This document shows, in pieces, positions 1 through 8,628 of a DNA stretch of 64,000 nucleotides. The stretch spans positions 124,001 to 188,000 of the forward strand of contig JOBE01000013.1 in NCBI GenBank assembly GCA_000717735.1, in the 5' to 3' direction. A program made the position numbers and the translations under genes. Below the pieces are notes generated by a model. That model was not told the DNA's origin. It was given only the letters and a program-made list of their open reading frames with translations, and ran no database searches. Every line of letters begins with the position of its first letter. Positions within the stretch are counted from its first letter, which is position 1. This stretch comes from Streptomyces griseoluteus (GTDB lineage Bacteria; Actinomycetota; Actinomycetes; Streptomycetales; Streptomycetaceae).

Positions 1-2
1 CG

Positions 3-110
3 TCCGAGGTCGACATGCGGACCCTGCTCCTGATCGGCTCCTCCCAGACCCGCGCGGTCGAGCGCGCCGACGGCCGGACGATCACCTGGACACCGCGGAG
101 GTACGGCTGA
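3..110 (+). CDS. cobJ: Precorrin-3B C17-methyltransferase (CobJ), C-terminal end only
   Basis: Only the last 35 codons lie in the window, so the 5' part is off the left edge. The readable tail contains MRTLLLIGSSQTR followed by a W-T-P-R-x-Y end. This is the typical C-terminus of the SAM-dependent tetrapyrrole methylase that contracts the corrin ring at precorrin-3B. The assignment is supported by cobK, cbiD, cobM and cobL within the next 7 kb. Whether it is a stand-alone CobJ or the C-terminal half of a CobI-CobJ fusion cannot be seen. Confidence 0.72.
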   Translation, partial: SEVDMRTLLLIGSSQTRAVERADGRTITWTPRRYG

Positions 111-149
111 GGCATCCGATACGGGTGAGGCGGCCGGGGCCGTCGGGGG

Positions 150-1706
150 TCAGCCGCTCCGGGTGAAGGTGCCCAGGCCCTCCTGGTCCAGGTACTCGAC
201 GCGGACGGTCTTCCCGTCCGGGGAGAACGTGACGCCCGTGAGGCCGACGGCGTTCTCGCCGCGGGTCGGGAAGCTGAACGTGTTCCCGGCGTAGTGCGTG
301 AGCCGGTACGACTGGGGCTCCGGCCCCAGTCGCAGGACCAGGCCGCCGCCGTCCTCCTCGGCCACCGTCAGCCTGCCGTAGTAGTCGCTGGTGTACGTGC
401 CGGTGTAGGCGCTGTCGGCCTTCGCGGGATCGGCGTCGGCGGGCTTCTTCGCGTAGTCGGTCGGGGACCGGTCGGCGTCCGCCTGCTGCTGGTAGATCCC
501 GTCGAGGAGCGGCACCCAGTCCCGGCTGGGCTCGCCGTCCTGCGCGGTCTCGAAGAAGTCGAGGGAGACGGCGTCCGCGACGCCCACCGGGGCCCCGTTG
601 GTGAGGACGACGATCCCGAGCCGCTCGCCCGGCAGCATCGTGACGTTGGTGTGCGCGCCGAGCTCGAACGCGCCGGTGTGCGACAGGCGCAGCCGGCCCT
701 CGTCGTCGTACGCCACGTTCCAGCCGAGGCCGTAGAAGCCGGTCCGGCCCGCCGGGGCGTGCGCCGGTGAGGCGACGGACTCGGGGTGGTGGGTCAGGTC
801 GAGGGCGTCCGCCTCGATGATCCGCTTCCCGTCGAGCGAGCCGTTCGCGAGCTGGAGCCGCAGCCAGGTCGCCATGTCGCGGCCCGAGGAGCTGACGCCG
901 CCCGCGGGGGACTGGGCGTCCGGGTCCCGTACGGACGCCTTCCACGTCCCGTCGGCCTCCTTCACGTGGCCGACGGCCCGGTCGGGGTTCGAGGCGAAGT
1001 CCTGGAAGCGGGAACTGGTGTCGTTCATGCCGGCGGGCCGGTAGAGCGTGTCCTCGGCGAGCTTCTCCCACGGCACGCCCTTCTCGGCGGCGACGGCCTC
1101 CGCCGCCGCCGTCAGACCGAAGTTGGTGTACGCGTAGCTCGCGCGGAACGGCGCCAGGGGCTCGTACCGCAGGTGCGACAGGATGTACTCCTGGTCGTAG
1201 CCGAGGTCCTCCAGCAGGTCGCCCGCGTGGTCGGGCAGACCACTGCGGTGCGAGAACAGGTCGGCGACCGTCACATGGGAGCTCACCCACGGGTCCTTCA
1301 GCCGGAACTCGGGCAGCTCGGGGGCGACGGGCTTCTGCCACCCCTCGACGCCGACGGCCCCGGCGACGACGGTGGAGGCGATCGGCTTCGACACCGAGGC
1401 GAGCTGGAAGACGGTGTCGCCGTCGACCCGGGCGGCCTTGCCCACCTCGCGCACCCCGTACCCCTTGAGGTGGACGACCCTGTCCTCGTACACGACGGCG
1501 ACGGACACCCCGGGCACCCCGGTGCGCTTCATCAGCGCCGCGACATCGGCGTCGATCCGCCCGACGGCCCGGTCGACGTCCGCCCGGTCGAGCACGGGCG
1601 GCGGCTGCGCCGGGGGCGGCTCGGGGGTCGGAGTGGGCCCTGTACCGGAGGCCATGCCCAGAACGGACACGAGCCCTGCTGTGACCAGCCATCGGACGGT
1701 CTCCAT
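150..1706 (-). CDS. Serine hydrolase of the beta-lactamase class C / penicillin-binding family, exported
   Basis: The 518-residue protein starts with a hydrophobic N-terminus (residues about 5-22) followed by a Pro-rich linker, consistent with a signal peptide or anchor. The class C-type triad is readable: SVSK at about 104-107 (nucleophile Ser and Lys), YTN at about 193-195, and HTG at about 343-345 in place of KTG. Such proteins are D-alanyl-D-alanine carboxypeptidases, esterases or peptidases acting outside the membrane; the substrate is not predictable here. The last 150 residues form a beta-rich C-terminal domain like the DUF3471-type extension of these hydrolases. It converges on cobJ and sits inside the cobalamin cluster without an obvious functional link. 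Confidence 0.85.
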   Translation of the reverse strand: METVRWLVTAGLVSVLGMASGTGPTPTPEPPPAQPPPVLDRADVDRAVGRIDADVAALMKRTGVPGVSVAVVYEDRVVHLKGYGVREVGKAARVDGDTVFQLASVSKPIASTVVAGAVGVEGWQKPVAPELPEFRLKDPWVSSHVTVADLFSHRSGLPDHAGDLLEDLGYDQEYILSHLRYEPLAPFRASYAYTNFGLTAAAEAVAAEKGVPWEKLAEDTLYRPAGMNDTSSRFQDFASNPDRAVGHVKEADGTWKASVRDPDAQSPAGGVSSSGRDMATWLRLQLANGSLDGKRIIEADALDLTHHPESVASPAHAPAGRTGFYGLGWNVAYDDEGRLRLSHTGAFELGAHTNVTMLPGERLGIVVLTNGAPVGVADAVSLDFFETAQDGEPSRDWVPLLDGIYQQQADADRSPTDYAKKPADADPAKADSAYTGTYTSDYYGRLTVAEEDGGGLVLRLGPEPQSYRLTHYAGNTFSFPTRGENAVGLTGVTFSPDGKTVRVEYLDQEGLGTFTRSG

Positions 1707-1784
1707 TCCTCCATTGAACGCCGGGCGGAATCACCTGTCGCGCGGAGGGAACGGTGCCGGCGGGACCCCGGCGGCGCCCGCGTG

Positions 1785-2525
1785 TCAGGACCTGCCGGGC
1801 CCCCGCAGCACCCAGGCGGCGGCCTCCTCGGGGGTCGTCGCCACCTGTACGCCCTCCGGGACCTGGGGGCGGCGGACCAGTACGACCGGGATGTCCGCCT
1901 CGCGCGCCGCGGTCAGTTTCGGGGCTGTCGCCGTGCCGCCGCTGTCCTTCGTGACGAGGACGTCGATCCGGTGGCGGGCGAGGAGGTCCCGCTCGCCGGC
2001 CAGGGTGAACGGGCCCCGGTCCAGGAGGACGTCCGTGCGGGCCGGCATCGGCGGTTCCGGGGGGTCCACCGAGCGGACCAGGAACCACTGCGGGCAGGCC
2101 GCGAACGCGGCCAGGCCCATGCGGCCCGTCGTCAGGAAGACGCGGTCGCCGAGGCCGTCCAGGGCCCCGGCGGCGGCGTCGAGGGACGGCACCTCGTGCC
2201 AGTCGTCGCCCTTCTCCGGGACCCAGCCTGGGCGGCGGAGCGCCAGCAGGGGAACATGGGCGGTGGCGGCCGCCCCGGCCGCGTTGAAGCTGATCCGCTC
2301 GGCGAAGGGATGCGTGGCGTCGATGACCGCGTCCACCGAGTGCTCCCGCAGCCACCGCGCCAGTCCTTCGGCGCCGCCGAAGCCGCCGATCCGGACCTCC
2401 CCGGCCGGCAGCCGGGGGCTCGCCACCCGCCCCGCGAGGCTGCTGGTGACCCGGACCTCGCCGTGCAGCAGGCCCGCGAGGGCGCGGGCCTCGGTGGTCC
2501 CCCCGAGAATGAGTATGTGCACCAC
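1785..2525 (-). CDS. cobK: Precorrin-6A reductase (CobK/CbiJ family)
   Basis: 246 residues, the usual length. The N-terminus ILILGGTTEARALA is the nucleotide-binding start of CobK. DATHPFAERIS and the later TTGRMGL and VTKDSGG blocks are the family signatures. It reduces the precorrin-6A macrocycle with NADPH in corrin synthesis. The start is GTG; a second GTG follows immediately and either could be used, with GAAAGGG upstream as a modest ribosome binding site. The gene is divergent from cbiD with only 12 bases between the two start codons, so its promoter or leader must overlap cbiD. Confidence 0.92.
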   Translation of the reverse strand: MVHILILGGTTEARALAGLLHGEVRVTSSLAGRVASPRLPAGEVRIGGFGGAEGLARWLREHSVDAVIDATHPFAERISFNAAGAAATAHVPLLALRRPGWVPEKGDDWHEVPSLDAAAGALDGLGDRVFLTTGRMGLAAFAACPQWFLVRSVDPPEPPMPARTDVLLDRGPFTLAGERDLLARHRIDVLVTKDSGGTATAPKLTAAREADIPVVLVRRPQVPEGVQVATTPEEAAAWVLRGPGRS

Positions 2526-2537
2526 AGGAGCCCTTTC

Positions 2538-3674
2538 GTGACGTCAGGCGGCGGGCGTGAGGCCCAACTCAAGCACACCGGTCTCCGGCCGGGCTGGACG
2601 ACGGGCGCGTGCGCCACGGCCGCGACGACGGCCGCGTACACGGCCCTGCTCACCGGCGAGTTCCCGGACCCGGTGACGATCACGCTGCCGAAGGGCCAGA
2701 CTCCGTCGTTCGCGCTCACCGCCGAGTCCCTGGCCGGCGGGTCCGCCATGGCCGCCGTGGTCAAGGACGCGGGCGACGACCCGGACGTCACCCACGGCGC
2801 CGTGATCCGCTCGACGGTACGGCTCCTGCCGCCCGGTTCCGGCGTCGTCTTCCGGGCCGGCGAGGGCGTCGGCACGGTCACCCTTCCCGGCCTTCCCCTC
2901 GACGTGGGCGAGCCCGCGATCAACCCGGTGCCCCGGCAGCTCATGCGCGAGCACGTCGCCGAGGTCGCCGCCCGGCACGGCGGCGGCGGCGACGTCGAGA
3001 TCACCGTCTCCGTCGACCACGGCGCCGAGATCGCCCGCTCCACCTGGAACCCCCGGATCGGCATCCTCGGCGGCCTGTCGATCCTCGGCACGACCGGCGT
3101 CGTCGTCCCGTACTCCTGCTCGGCCTGGATCGACTCCATCCGCCGGGGCGTGGACGTGGCCCGCGCGGGCGGTCTCACCCACGTGGCGGGCTGCACCGGC
3201 TCGACGTCCGAACGGACCGTGTCGACGCTGTACGACCTGCCGGAGATCGCGCTCCTCGACATGGGCGACTTCGCGGGCGCGGTCCTCAAGTACGTCCGCC
3301 GCCACCCGGTCGACCGCCTGACGATCTGCGGCGGCTTCGCGAAGCTGTCCAAGCTGGCGGCGGGCCATCTGGACCTCCACTCGGCCCGCTCCCAGGTCGA
3401 CAAGGCCTTCCTCGCCGACCTGGCCCGTGCGGGCGGCGCGTCGGAGTCCCTGGCGGCGGAGATCACCGGTGCGAACACGGGGCTCGCCGCCCTCCGCCTC
3501 TGCGAGGCCGCCGGCGTCCCCCTCGGCGACCTGGTCGCCGCCCGCGCCCGCGACGAGGCCCTGACGGTCCTGCGGGGCGCTCCGGTCGCGGTGGACGTGG
3601 TCTGCGTCGACCGGGCGGGGACGGTGGTGGGGCGGTCGGCGGTGGCGGGGCCGGGGAAGCTGTCGGGGGCGTGA
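2538..3674 (+). CDS. cbiD: Cobalt-precorrin-5B (C1)-methyltransferase
   Basis: 378 residues from a GTG start preceded by AGGAG seven bases upstream. The reading frame stays open far upstream, but the family N-terminus (LRPGWTTGACATAA) begins just after this GTG. CbiD transfers a methyl group to C1 of the corrin ring. The conserved GGLSILGTTG block, ISV-DHGAE region and C-terminal VCVDR-GTVVGRS segment are present. A cbiD beside cobK, cobM and cobL, rather than a cobF, is the usual actinobacterial mixed set of cob and cbi enzymes. Confidence 0.92.
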   Translation: MTSGGGREAQLKHTGLRPGWTTGACATAATTAAYTALLTGEFPDPVTITLPKGQTPSFALTAESLAGGSAMAAVVKDAGDDPDVTHGAVIRSTVRLLPPGSGVVFRAGEGVGTVTLPGLPLDVGEPAINPVPRQLMREHVAEVAARHGGGGDVEITVSVDHGAEIARSTWNPRIGILGGLSILGTTGVVVPYSCSAWIDSIRRGVDVARAGGLTHVAGCTGSTSERTVSTLYDLPEIALLDMGDFAGAVLKYVRRHPVDRLTICGGFAKLSKLAAGHLDLHSARSQVDKAFLADLARAGGASESLAAEITGANTGLAALRLCEAAGVPLGDLVAARARDEALTVLRGAPVAVDVVCVDRAGTVVGRSAVAGPGKLSGA

Positions 3675-3744
3675 ACCCGGCGCGCGCCGCCGGTCGCCGG
3701 TAATGCGGGCGACAGTCGCCCCGGCCGCCCCGGAGAATGCCCGC

Positions 3745-4311
3745 ATGCCCGACTTCCTGCGCAAACCGACCCTCACCGGCGACCTGGTGGTCCTCCGTCC
3801 CGTCACGGCGGACGACGTGCGGGCGCTGCTTCCGCTGTTCGAGGACCCGGAGGTGACCCGGCTGACCGGGAACCACACGCACTTCGACGAGGCGGCGCTG
3901 CGGACCTGGTACGGCTCCCGGGGCACCACGGACGACCGGCTCGACCTCGCCGTCGTGGAGCGGGCGACCGGCCGGGTCGTCGGCGAGGCCGTCCTCAACC
4001 TGTGGGACGAGCCGAACGAGAGCTGTTCCTTCCGCATCGGACTCGTCCCCGACGCGGCCGGCCGTGGCCTGGGCACGGAGGCGACCCGCCTGATCGTCGG
4101 ATACGGCTTCGGTTCACTGGGCCTCTACCGGATCTCCCTGGAGGTCTACGCCTTCAACCCGCGCGCCCACCGCGTCTACGAGAAGGCGGGCTTCCGCACG
4201 GAGGGCGTGCTGCGGGGGGCGCTGCTGTGGGAGGGGGAGCGGGTGGACGCGACGGTGATGTCGGTGCTGGCGCCGGAGTGGGGCGTCACTCGGGACGCGG
4301 TTCCCTCCTGA
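3745..4311 (+). CDS. GNAT family N-acetyltransferase (RimJ/RimL-like)
   Basis: 188 residues when started at the ATG preceded by GGAGA; an in-frame ATG 42 bases upstream is less likely. The fold is clear from the N-terminal LVVLRPVTADDVRALLPLF, the acetyl-CoA loop with GRGLGTEATRL, and the C-terminal NPRAHRVYEKAGFRTEG signature. These enzymes acetylate protein N-termini or small amines; the acceptor is unknown. The 3' end overlaps the convergent hypothetical gene by 26 bases. Confidence 0.88.
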   Translation: MPDFLRKPTLTGDLVVLRPVTADDVRALLPLFEDPEVTRLTGNHTHFDEAALRTWYGSRGTTDDRLDLAVVERATGRVVGEAVLNLWDEPNESCSFRIGLVPDAAGRGLGTEATRLIVGYGFGSLGLYRISLEVYAFNPRAHRVYEKAGFRTEGVLRGALLWEGERVDATVMSVLAPEWGVTRDAVPS

Positions 4312-5002
4312 GCCCTTCGCGGCCGCCCATGACCGGGTAGCCGATCTCCGCGATGTCCTCGGCCAGGTCGGCGAGCTCCACCTCCGGGTTGAGGGCCGCG
4401 ACGATCTCGGGCGTGAGGGGGCGCAGGGCGAGGACGTGGCGTACGGCCTCCAGGTCGACCGGGGTCTCGTAATAGTCCGAGGCCCACGTCGCGTACGCCT
4501 CCGCCGAGCGGTCCGTGAGCAGGCGGAGGAGACGGCCGGAGCCGTCGGGGTCCTCGTGGCCGTCCAGGTCCGGGAAGTCGACCGGTCCCGTCCGCCAGGC
4601 CGTGTCCGTGGGCTCGCGCCACAGGCAGGCGGTGGTGACGTGCACACCGTCCTCGTCCGTGAACGCGGGCTCCGTCAAGTACTCCCGGAAGGCCTCCGGG
4701 ACCCCGTCGAGCACCCCGGGCCAGGTCTGGCCGTCCGCGAGCGGCCCGTACGGGCTCAGCGGCGACTCGTGGTCGAAGACGCGCGCGAACGCCCCGGCCG
4801 GGGAGAGGACGATCGTGTACTCGCCACCCGACCCGTCCCGCATCGACGCCAGTTGCTCGCTCTCCGACCAGTGCGCGTCGAAGGAGTAGTACCGGCCCTC
4901 CCACTCCGGGCTCAGGACGGCATCCAGCATCGCGAGCCCCCGGGAGTGGTCGCGCAGTTCCTCGATCCCCGGCAGCGTCCGGGCCACGTCGTAGACGGTC
5001 AT
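4286..5002 (-). CDS. Hypothetical protein, acidic, function unknown
   Basis: 238 residues starting MTVYDVARTLPGIEELRDHS. The frame is open further upstream, but this ATG gives a sensible N-terminus and leaves room for the bL37 promoter. It is acidic and rich in Trp, Tyr and Asp, with no signal peptide or membrane segment; LWREPTDTAWRTG and ALNPEVELADLAEDIAEIGYPV look like ordered motifs. I do not recognise the family. It resembles cytosolic conserved proteins of streptomycetes, but that is an impression only. Confidence 0.7.
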   Translation of the reverse strand: MTVYDVARTLPGIEELRDHSRGLAMLDAVLSPEWEGRYYSFDAHWSESEQLASMRDGSGGEYTIVLSPAGAFARVFDHESPLSPYGPLADGQTWPGVLDGVPEAFREYLTEPAFTDEDGVHVTTACLWREPTDTAWRTGPVDFPDLDGHEDPDGSGRLLRLLTDRSAEAYATWASDYYETPVDLEAVRHVLALRPLTPEIVAALNPEVELADLAEDIAEIGYPVMGGREGLRREPRPE

Positions 5003-5096
5003 GGGTCCATTCAAGACCGTGGCACCGACATGCGGCCCCCGACCCCCGAACCTAGGCTTACGAGGGCACACCCCGCCCCGAGCGAGAGGGAGTCCC

Positions 5097-5171
5097 ATGG
5101 CGAAGCGCGGCAACAAGAAGCGGGCCCGTAAGAAGAAGAACGCGAATCACGGCAAGCGGCCGAACGCGTAG
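5097..5171 (+). CDS. Large-subunit ribosomal protein bL37 (24 residues)
   Basis: A 25-codon gene encoding a very basic peptide that starts MAKRGNKKRARKKK and ends ANHGKRPNA. This matches the actinobacterial ribosomal protein bL37 described in mycobacterial 50S structures, which keeps the same MAKRG and ANHGKRPNA ends. The ribosome binding site GAGAGGGAG sits just upstream and a candidate -10 box TAGGCT lies at 5053-5058. A near-perfect hairpin follows 15 bases after the stop, making it a monocistronic unit. It is easily missed because of its length. Confidence 0.9.
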   Translation: MAKRGNKKRARKKKNANHGKRPNA

Positions 5172-5186
5172 GCGCGCAGGACGTGA

Positions 5187-5234
5187 CATGCGGCGGGGCC
5201 CCGGGGATCGGACTTCCCGGGGCCCCGCCGCATG
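5187..5234. terminator. Bidirectional hairpin terminator between bL37 and cobM
   Basis: The arms at 5187-5205 and 5216-5234 are a perfect 19-bp inverted repeat around a 10-base loop. There is no strong T tract, as is common in streptomycetes. It sits between the convergent bL37 and cobM genes, so it probably ends both transcripts. Confidence 0.85.
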
Positions 5235-5248
5235 CGCTCCCGGGCGGC

Positions 5249-5998
5249 TCAGCAGACGTGGCGGTCGCGGGCCGGGTCGTACAGGTGGCTGTCGCGGAAC
5301 TGCGTGGCCGCGAGCGTGCGGCCCACCAGGATGACGGCCGTCTTCGTGATCCCGGCTTCCTTGGTCCGGGCCGCGATGTCCTCCAGGGTGCCCCGAAGGA
5401 CGATCTCGTCCGGCCGGCTGGCCATCGCGACGACGGCGGCCGGGCAGTCGGCGCCGTAGTGGGGGACGAGTTCGGCGACGACCCGGTCGACGTAGCGGGC
5501 GGCCAGGTGGAGGACGAGCAGGGCGCCGCTGCGGCCCAGGGTGGCGAGGTCCTCGCCCTCGGGCATCGGGGTGGCCTGCTGGGCGATCCGGGTGAGGATC
5601 ACCGTCTGGCCGACCGTCGGCACGGTCAGCTCCCGCTTCAGCGCGGCGGCGGCCGCCGCGTACGCCGGGACGCCGGGGACGACCTCGTACGGGATGTCCA
5701 GCGCGTCGAGCCGCCGCATCTGCTCGGCCATCGCGCTGAAGACGGACGGGTCGCCGGAGTGGAGGCGGGCCACGTCCTGGCCGGCCTCGTGGGCGGCGGC
5801 GATCTCGGCGACGATCCGGTCCAGGTCCAGGTCGGCCGTGTCGACGAGGCGCGTGTCCGGTCCGCACTCGGCGAGCAGCTCGGTCGGGACGAGGGACCCG
5901 GCGTAGAGGCAGACCCCGCACTTCGCGAGGGTCCGCGCGCCGCGCAGGGTGATCAGGTCGGCAGCGCCCGGGCCCGCGCCGATGAAGTAGACGGTCAT
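5249..5998 (-). CDS. cobM: Precorrin-4 C11-methyltransferase
   Basis: 249 residues starting MTVYFIGAGPGAADLITLRG, the SAM-binding start of tetrapyrrole methylases. LHSGDPSVFSAMAEQ and VPGVPAYAAAAAALKRELT are the CobM/CbiF signatures. It methylates C11 of precorrin-4. Its ATG overlaps the cobL stop by four bases (ATGA), so the two are translationally coupled with cobL first. The frame is open upstream inside cobL, but this ATG matches the family N-terminus. Confidence 0.94.
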   Translation of the reverse strand: MTVYFIGAGPGAADLITLRGARTLAKCGVCLYAGSLVPTELLAECGPDTRLVDTADLDLDRIVAEIAAAHEAGQDVARLHSGDPSVFSAMAEQMRRLDALDIPYEVVPGVPAYAAAAAALKRELTVPTVGQTVILTRIAQQATPMPEGEDLATLGRSGALLVLHLAARYVDRVVAELVPHYGADCPAAVVAMASRPDEIVLRGTLEDIAARTKEAGITKTAVILVGRTLAATQFRDSHLYDPARDRHVC

Positions 5999-7227
5999 GC
6001 TTCCTCTTCCTTGGTTACGGACCACTGCGTGACCGGCATCGCCTGGCGCCAGCCGGTGAAGCCGCCGACGGGGACGGCGGTGGCGACGGCGAGCCGGACC
6101 AGTTCGCCGCCGTGGCGGCGGTAGCGGTCGGCGAGCAGCGCCTCGGACTCCAGGGTCACGGTGTTGGCGACGAGCCGGCCGCCGGCGGGGAGGGCGTCCC
6201 AGCAGGCGTCGAGGAGGCCGGGGGCGGTGAGGCCGCCGCCGATGAAGACGGCGTGGGGAGTGGGGAGGGCGGCGAGCCCGTCCGGTGCGGCGGCGGTGAC
6301 GACCTGGAGCGCGGGTACGCCGAGGGCGTCGGCGTTGCGGGTGATGCGCGCGGCGCGCTCCGGGGACTTCTCGACGGCGATGGCCCGGCAGGAGCGGTGG
6401 GTCCGCATCCATTCGACGCCGATGGAGCCGGAGCCGCCGCCGATGTCCCAGAGGAGTTCGCCGGGGGCGGGGGCGAGGGCGGCGAGCGTGGCGGCGCGTA
6501 CGTACCGCTTGGTGAGCTGGCCGTCGTGTTCGTACGCCTCGTCGGGCAGGCCGGGTACGGCGCCGAGCCGGAGGGTGTCCGGGTCGCGTACGCAGTCGAG
6601 GGCGAGGACGTGGAGGGCGTCGGTCCGCTCAAGGGGCCAGTCGGCGGCGGTCGCGTCGAGGATCCGCTCGCGGGGGCCGCCGAGCTGTTCGAGGACGCGG
6701 ACGCGGGTGCCGCCCCAGCCGGTGGCGCGGAGGTACGCGGCGACGTCGGCGGGGGTGCCGGGGCCTTCGCCGAGGACGAGGAGGCGGCGGCCGTCGTGGA
6801 GGGCGGCGGCGAGGGCGGCGAGGGGCCGGGCGACGAGGGAGACGGTCTCGACGGCTTCGAGGGGCCAGCCGAGGCGGGCGCAGGCGTACGAGACGGAGGA
6901 CGGGTGCGGCAGGACGCGGAGCCGCTGGGCGCCGACGGTCTCGGCGAGGGTGCGGGCGATGCCGTAGAAGGACGGGTCGCCGCTGGCGAGGACGGCGATC
7001 GTCCTGTCCTGGTGGGCGGCGAGGAGTCCGGGGACGGCGGGGCGCAGGGGGGTGGGCCAGGTGATCCGCTCGCCGGGGCAGTCGCCGGCGGGCAGCAGGT
7101 CGAGCTGGCGGGGGGCGCCGATGAGGACCTGGGCGGTGCGCAGGACGCGGCGGGAGGTCTCGGGGAGCCCGTCCCAGCCGTCCGCGCCGATCCCGACGAC
7201 CGGCACCACCGATATCGCAGCGTTCAC
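5995..7227 (-). CDS. cobL: Precorrin-6Y C5,15-methyltransferase (decarboxylating), CbiE-CbiT fusion
   Basis: About 410 residues. The N-terminal half is CbiE-like (VVGIGADGWDGL, LASGDPSFYGIARTL, HPSSVSYACARLGWP). The C-terminal half is a CbiT-like class I methyltransferase with the SAM motif WDIGGGSGSIGVEWMR and FIGGGL. The fused enzyme methylates C5 and C15 and removes the acetate side chain at C12. Two GTG starts are possible: 7227, taken here and followed by NAAISVV, and 7254. It is the first gene of the cobL-cobM pair. Confidence 0.92.
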   Translation of the reverse strand: MNAAISVVPVVGIGADGWDGLPETSRRVLRTAQVLIGAPRQLDLLPAGDCPGERITWPTPLRPAVPGLLAAHQDRTIAVLASGDPSFYGIARTLAETVGAQRLRVLPHPSSVSYACARLGWPLEAVETVSLVARPLAALAAALHDGRRLLVLGEGPGTPADVAAYLRATGWGGTRVRVLEQLGGPRERILDATAADWPLERTDALHVLALDCVRDPDTLRLGAVPGLPDEAYEHDGQLTKRYVRAATLAALAPAPGELLWDIGGGSGSIGVEWMRTHRSCRAIAVEKSPERAARITRNADALGVPALQVVTAAAPDGLAALPTPHAVFIGGGLTAPGLLDACWDALPAGGRLVANTVTLESEALLADRYRRHGGELVRLAVATAVPVGGFTGWRQAMPVTQWSVTKEEEA

Positions 7228-7295
7228 GTCGGGGACTTTACGTGAGCCCGGCACGGACCTTGCTTCTGGGCGTTCCGCCTGCGGGGGACGGGGCC

Positions 7296-7445
7296 CTACT
7301 TCTGGGCGTTCTGCCCGACGTAGAAGAGGAGCCAGACGAAGCCGGCGAAGGCGTGGGTGGCGAAGACGTAGACGAAGACGCGGAGCATGACGCCCCGCTC
7401 CTTCCAGCGTTCGTTGTCGTACGTCTTGTCGTCGCCAGGGCTCAT
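7296..7445 (-). CDS. Small DUF6126-type single-pass membrane protein (49 residues)
   Basis: A 50-codon gene. The product begins MSPGDDKTYDNERWKERG, continues with one hydrophobic segment (VFVYVFATHAFAGFVWLLFYVG) and ends NAQK. This charged head, W-K-E-R-G and single membrane helix match the DUF6126 proteins common in Streptomyces, whose role is unknown. It stands alone between cobL and the LLM gene, on the strand opposite the latter. Confidence 0.8.
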   Translation of the reverse strand: MSPGDDKTYDNERWKERGVMLRVFVYVFATHAFAGFVWLLFYVGQNAQK

Positions 7446-7544
7446 GCGCCCAGGGTACGGGGCGGGAATAGGTGAGGGGGGTGCGCCGTTGGAGCGGATA
7501 GTTTACGATTCAACCAACAGCCCCCGAGGCGAGAGGTGAGCACG

Positions 7545-8624
7545 ATGCAGTTCGGGATCTTCACCGTCGGCGACGTGACGACCGACCCCACCACCGGCCG
7601 TACGCCGACCGAGCACGAGCGGATCAAGAACACCGTCGCCATCGCGCTCAAGGCGGAGGAGGTCGGACTCGACGTCTTCGCGACCGGCGAGCACCACAAC
7701 CCGCCGTTCGTGCCGTCCTCCCCCACCACGCTCCTCGGGCACATCGCCGCCCGCACGGAGAACCTGATCCTCTCCACGTCCACGACCCTGATCACCACCA
7801 ACGACCCGGTGAAGATCGCCGAGGACTACGCGACCCTCCAGCACCTCGCCGACGGCCGCGTGGACCTGATGATGGGCCGGGGCAACACCGGCCCGGTCTA
7901 CCCGTGGTTCGGACAGGACATCCGGCAGGGCATCCCGCTCGCCATCGAGCACTACGCGCTCCTCCACAAGCTGTGGAGGGAGGACGTGGTCGACTGGGAG
8001 GGCAAGTTCCGCAGCGCCCTCCAGGGCTTCACCTCCACCCCGCGCCCGCTCGACGGCGTCCCGCCGTTCGTCTGGCACGGTTCCATCCGCTCCCCCGAGA
8101 TCGCCGAGCAGGCGGCCTACTACGGCGACGGCTTCTTCGCGAACCACATCTTCTGGCCCAAGCACCACACCGAGAAGATGGTCCGGCTCTACCGCCAGCG
8201 GTACGCGCACTACGGCCACGGCACCCCCGAGCAGGCCATCGTCGGCCTCGGCGGCCAGGTGTTCATGCGGAAGAACTCGCAGGACGCGGTACGCGACTTC
8301 CGCCCCTACTTCGACAACGCGCCCGTCTACGGCCACGGCCCGACCCTGGAGGAGTTCTCCCGCGAGACCCCGCTGACCGTCGGCTCGCCGCAGGAGGTCA
8401 TCGAGCGCACCCTGTCCTTCCGCGACTACGTCGGCGACTACCAGCGGCAGCTGTTCCTCGTCGACCACGCCGGACTGCCCCTCAAGACGGTCCTGGAGCA
8501 GCTCGACATCCTCGGCGAGGAGGTCGTCCCGGTGCTGCGCAAGGAGTTCGCGAGCCTGCGTCCGGCCGGCGTACCGGCCACGGCCCCGCTCCACCCCGCC
8601 GTCCTTGCGTCCAAGGAGGTCTGA
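7545..8624 (+). CDS. LLM-class flavin-dependent oxidoreductase, CE1758-type
   Basis: 359 residues of luciferase-like TIM-barrel type: MQFGIFTVGDV, VGLDVFATGEHH, ILSTSTTLITTNDPVKIAEDYATL, GRVDLMMGRGNTGPVYPWFG and EQAAYYGDGFF. The ATG is preceded by GAGAGG at suitable distance; an in-frame GTG at 7536 is an alternative. The enzyme is expected to use reduced FMN and oxygen on an unknown substrate. The next gene, four bases downstream, is the matching FMN reductase, so this is a two-component monooxygenase operon. Confidence 0.9.
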   Translation: MQFGIFTVGDVTTDPTTGRTPTEHERIKNTVAIALKAEEVGLDVFATGEHHNPPFVPSSPTTLLGHIAARTENLILSTSTTLITTNDPVKIAEDYATLQHLADGRVDLMMGRGNTGPVYPWFGQDIRQGIPLAIEHYALLHKLWREDVVDWEGKFRSALQGFTSTPRPLDGVPPFVWHGSIRSPEIAEQAAYYGDGFFANHIFWPKHHTEKMVRLYRQRYAHYGHGTPEQAIVGLGGQVFMRKNSQDAVRDFRPYFDNAPVYGHGPTLEEFSRETPLTVGSPQEVIERTLSFRDYVGDYQRQLFLVDHAGLPLKTVLEQLDILGEEVVPVLRKEFASLRPAGVPATAPLHPAVLASKEV

Positions 8625-8628
8625 CCCC

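Noticed and set aside
1..7260. Cobalamin riboswitch near the cob genes
   Set aside because: Intergenic gaps are too short and I see no B12-box-like element; one may lie upstream outside the window.
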